64,000 bases of DNA, taken from assembly GCA_031292485.1 (NCBI GenBank), contig JARLHA010000032.1, forward strand, positions 248,001-312,000. The letters run 5' to 3'. This DNA comes from Mucilaginibacter sp. (GTDB lineage Bacteria; Bacteroidota; Bacteroidia; Sphingobacteriales; Sphingobacteriaceae). Shown here one piece after another: positions 62,495 to 64,000 of this stretch. Each line of letters opens with the position of its first letter. Positions within the stretch are counted from its first letter, which is position 1. Position numbers and translations under genes: made by a program. The notes under the pieces were generated by a model, which worked only from the letters and a program-made list of their open reading frames with translations, was not told where the DNA came from and ran no database searches.

Positions 62495-62841
62495 TTAGAG
62501 GGTTAAAGTGTGCCTAACGAGCAGGCCTAATTTTCGAAATATTGTGGTCAGCCCAATCGCAGAAATGACTAAACCAAGGATGATTCCGTTTTTATATCCC
62601 AGCTTATCCAGTACATCAATTTTACTTATATAAGAAGCAAAGTAAAATAAAAGCCCCCCGATAAAATACCCGCCATAAAAAGTAAAATCGATCAATTGTG
62701 ACTCAAATTGACTGATATGAAAATGGGCCTTGCAAAAAGGAATAAAAATTCCATTGAGGCCGCTAAAAATCCCCAAAAAAAGAAGACTGTAATGAGCGTA
62801 TATAATGCAGAGGCATTACTTTTGGTTTGTTTGTTTCCCAT
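62495..62841 (-). pseudogene. N-terminal fragment of a sugar MFS transporter (FucP/GluP-like), frameshifted
   Basis: On the minus strand the ATG at 62841 starts MGNKQTKSNASALYTLITVF, then FFFWGFLAAS, typical of L-fucose/glucose:H+ symporters. A one-base deletion near 62753-62757 shifts the frame; translation in the shifted frame gives NGIFIPFCKAHFHISQFESQ, then FTFYGGYFIGGLLF and ILGLVISAIG, all from the same family. The protein ends after about 115 codons where a 420-residue transporter is expected. It is a truncated and frameshifted remnant next to PIG-L. Confidence 0.85.
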
Positions 62842-62882
62842 TTACGTGATTTGTTTTATGGTTGATATTGCGATTAAGATCA

Positions 62883-63665
62883 TTAATTCCCAAATAACGA
62901 ATGACGGATTCTGTTATCCCCGGCAAAGGGCCTGAAATAAGCCACCGGGTGATTCCGGTTCCAGATAGACCTTTCGATCCATTCTACGGTTTCCGGCAGG
63001 TACTGGCTCCGGTGGCACAATAACGCCGCTTTTGCTTTTGCCAGGTCCTCACTATTTAAATCAATACGGACGGTCAAGTAAGCCGGATCAACCGTAGCGA
63101 AATGCGGCGCATCAGCGGGCAGACTGCCGGTAGCCAGCTCCGGGTAATACAAAGCGGGGTGCCGGTCCCATTGCCGGGTCTCAAAAACCTCGGTCACTAC
63201 ATTCCCAACCAAACGGTGGTCCGGGTGGCCAGTCCAGCCGGAAGGGCCGAGCGTAAGGATCACATCGGGCTTATACTGGTCAAAAAGACGGCCGACCAGT
63301 TTGCGCAAACTATCCATCGATACATAAAGGCCGCCCATCCCTTTTTCCAGCCCCATCTGGTCGTGAAAGCCCAGCAGGATCGGCGGATGAATACCTATTG
63401 CCTTTGCCGAGCAAATAATTTCGGATCTGCGGACCGCTGCCAGGCTGTCCCCTGCCGGGATTCCGGCATGTTTCTCTACTCCGAAGCGGCCATCGGTCAC
63501 GACGACCAGGTAAACATTGGCTCCCTCTGACGCATATTTCGCCAGTACGGGCGCCACTGACTGCTCATCGTCCGGATGCGGAAAAATAGCTAGGATGGTC
63601 TTCCCTTTTTGTGCCGAAGCAAAACTGCTGACAAACAGCAGCAGCATGAGGATGGTTGTCTTCAT
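62883..63665 (-). CDS. Secreted PIG-L family deacetylase
   Basis: A 260-residue exported LmbE/PIG-L-type zinc deacetylase. The leader is TTILMLLLFVSSFASAQ. Metal ligands lie in FPHPDDEQS (H30, D32-D33) and in GHPDHRLVGNVVTEV. The family removes acetyl groups from N-acetylglucosaminyl or related substrates, so it may act on cell-surface glycans or glycoconjugates. It precedes another minus-strand gene whose end lies 4 bp upstream, so the two may be co-transcribed. Confidence 0.92.
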   Translation of the reverse strand: MKTTILMLLLFVSSFASAQKGKTILAIFPHPDDEQSVAPVLAKYASEGANVYLVVVTDGRFGVEKHAGIPAGDSLAAVRRSEIICSAKAIGIHPPILLGFHDQMGLEKGMGGLYVSMDSLRKLVGRLFDQYKPDVILTLGPSGWTGHPDHRLVGNVVTEVFETRQWDRHPALYYPELATGSLPADAPHFATVDPAYLTVRIDLNSEDLAKAKAALLCHRSQYLPETVEWIERSIWNRNHPVAYFRPFAGDNRIRHSLFGN

Positions 63666-63668
63666 GGC

Positions 63669-64000
63669 TCAATTAATTTCAGTTAACATTTTTTTCGCGC
63701 GGTTATATGAAACCGGGTAATTCGCATTCTGGTCGCTTAACGCGCTGGCATATAAAGCCTTAGCAGTGGCTGCGTCTCCCTGTATCAGGCTGATATAAGC
63801 CTCCAACTCGGTGAGGAAGTTCTTCATCTTTATATCCGTTTTGGGGTCTCCGGTGACCGATTTAAAGATGCGCTCAGCAGCATCCAAGCGCTTGTCTTTG
63901 AAATGGGAGATAGCATAACCACCCGGAAGGCTGAACCAATAGTCCCACATGTGACCGCCATCATGCTGGTTCCAGGCGTCTTTGATCAATTGTATCCCGA
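63669..64000 (-). CDS. Unidentified protein, 3' end only (runs off the window)
   Basis: The open frame continues past the right edge, so only its C-terminal 110 or so residues are seen. They are helical (GYAISHFKDKRLDAAERIF, MKNFLTELEAYISLIQGDAA, TAKALYASALSDQNANYPVS), like tetratricopeptide-type repeats at the end of a larger protein. No start and no domain can be assigned. It ends 3 bp before the PIG-L start and may be the first gene of that unit. Confidence 0.6.
   Translation of the reverse strand, partial: GIQLIKDAWNQHDGGHMWDYWFSLPGGYAISHFKDKRLDAAERIFKSVTGDPKTDIKMKNFLTELEAYISLIQGDAATAKALYASALSDQNANYPVSYNRAKKMLTEIN

Noticed and set aside
1..64000. Insertion sequence, prophage or integrase
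   Set aside because: No transposase, integrase, capsid or terminase gene could be recognised on either strand.

Overview
The window looks like chromosomal DNA of a Bacteroidota bacterium of the Sphingobacteriaceae type (Mucilaginibacter/Pedobacter-like). The support is a moderate G+C content with A-rich sequence rather than Shine-Dalgarno boxes in front of most starts, several exact TAnnTTTG (-7) promoter boxes, a TonB-dependent receptor paired with a DUF4249 lipoprotein, a type IX secretion type B C-terminal domain, LytS/LytTR regulation, DUF1080, ThuA and PIG-L proteins, and DUF6515-like Gly-rich surface protein. This genus-level guess is inference.

Layout. 1-3.9 kb: assimilatory sulfate reduction and siroheme synthesis (sulfite reductase, SUMT, precorrin-2 dehydrogenase, Fe-S type CysH), closed by a bidirectional hairpin against rlmB. 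4.7-6.6 kb: dnaB behind an AT-rich leader with a DnaA-box-like site. 6.6-11.6 kb: a variable stretch with hairpin repeats, an orphan TIR-domain protein, two SRPBCC proteins, an AraC regulator and an unrecognised 488-residue protein. 11.6-16.3 kb: tRNA-Leu(UAG), a BtuF-like receptor, kdsD and kdsA for Kdo, hscB, then tRNA-Leu(CAA), whose body is duplicated 822 bp downstream as a broken copy, with a PIN-type toxin-antitoxin pair between the copies. 16.3-28.1 kb: metallophosphoesterase, secreted proteins, sugar kinase, T9SS protein, PhyH protein, TonB receptor plus lipoprotein. 28.1-34.2 kb: a three-gene phosphorelay operon, a frameshifted universal stress gene and the fluoride channel crcB. 34.3-43.5 kb: ThuA, GMC oxidoreductase, ECF sigma factor with a membrane partner, an ImmA/DUF4411 pair whose second gene has an in-frame stop, DNA polymerase IV, 2H phosphoesterase and DinB-fold protein. 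43.5-45.6 kb: SCO/cytochrome c lipoprotein operon, then the RNase P RNA. 45.7-64 kb: NtrC-like regulator, membrane proteins, MazG-like protein, Gly-rich surface protein, LytS/LytTR pair, zinc phospholipase-like protein, a putative six-hairpin glycosidase, D-lactate dehydrogenase, PIG-L deacetylase, and remnants of an S9 peptidase and a sugar transporter.

What stands out: four broken genes, each with a lesion that can be located (universal stress protein frameshift, DUF4411 nonsense codon, S9 peptidase remnant, FucP-like transporter frameshift plus truncation), many intergenic palindromic elements, and the duplicated tRNA-Leu around a toxin-antitoxin module. The best candidate for an undescribed activity is the orphan TIR protein with an unassigned C-terminal domain. 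No complete novel multi-gene system is evident. No insertion sequence, prophage or CRISPR array was seen.
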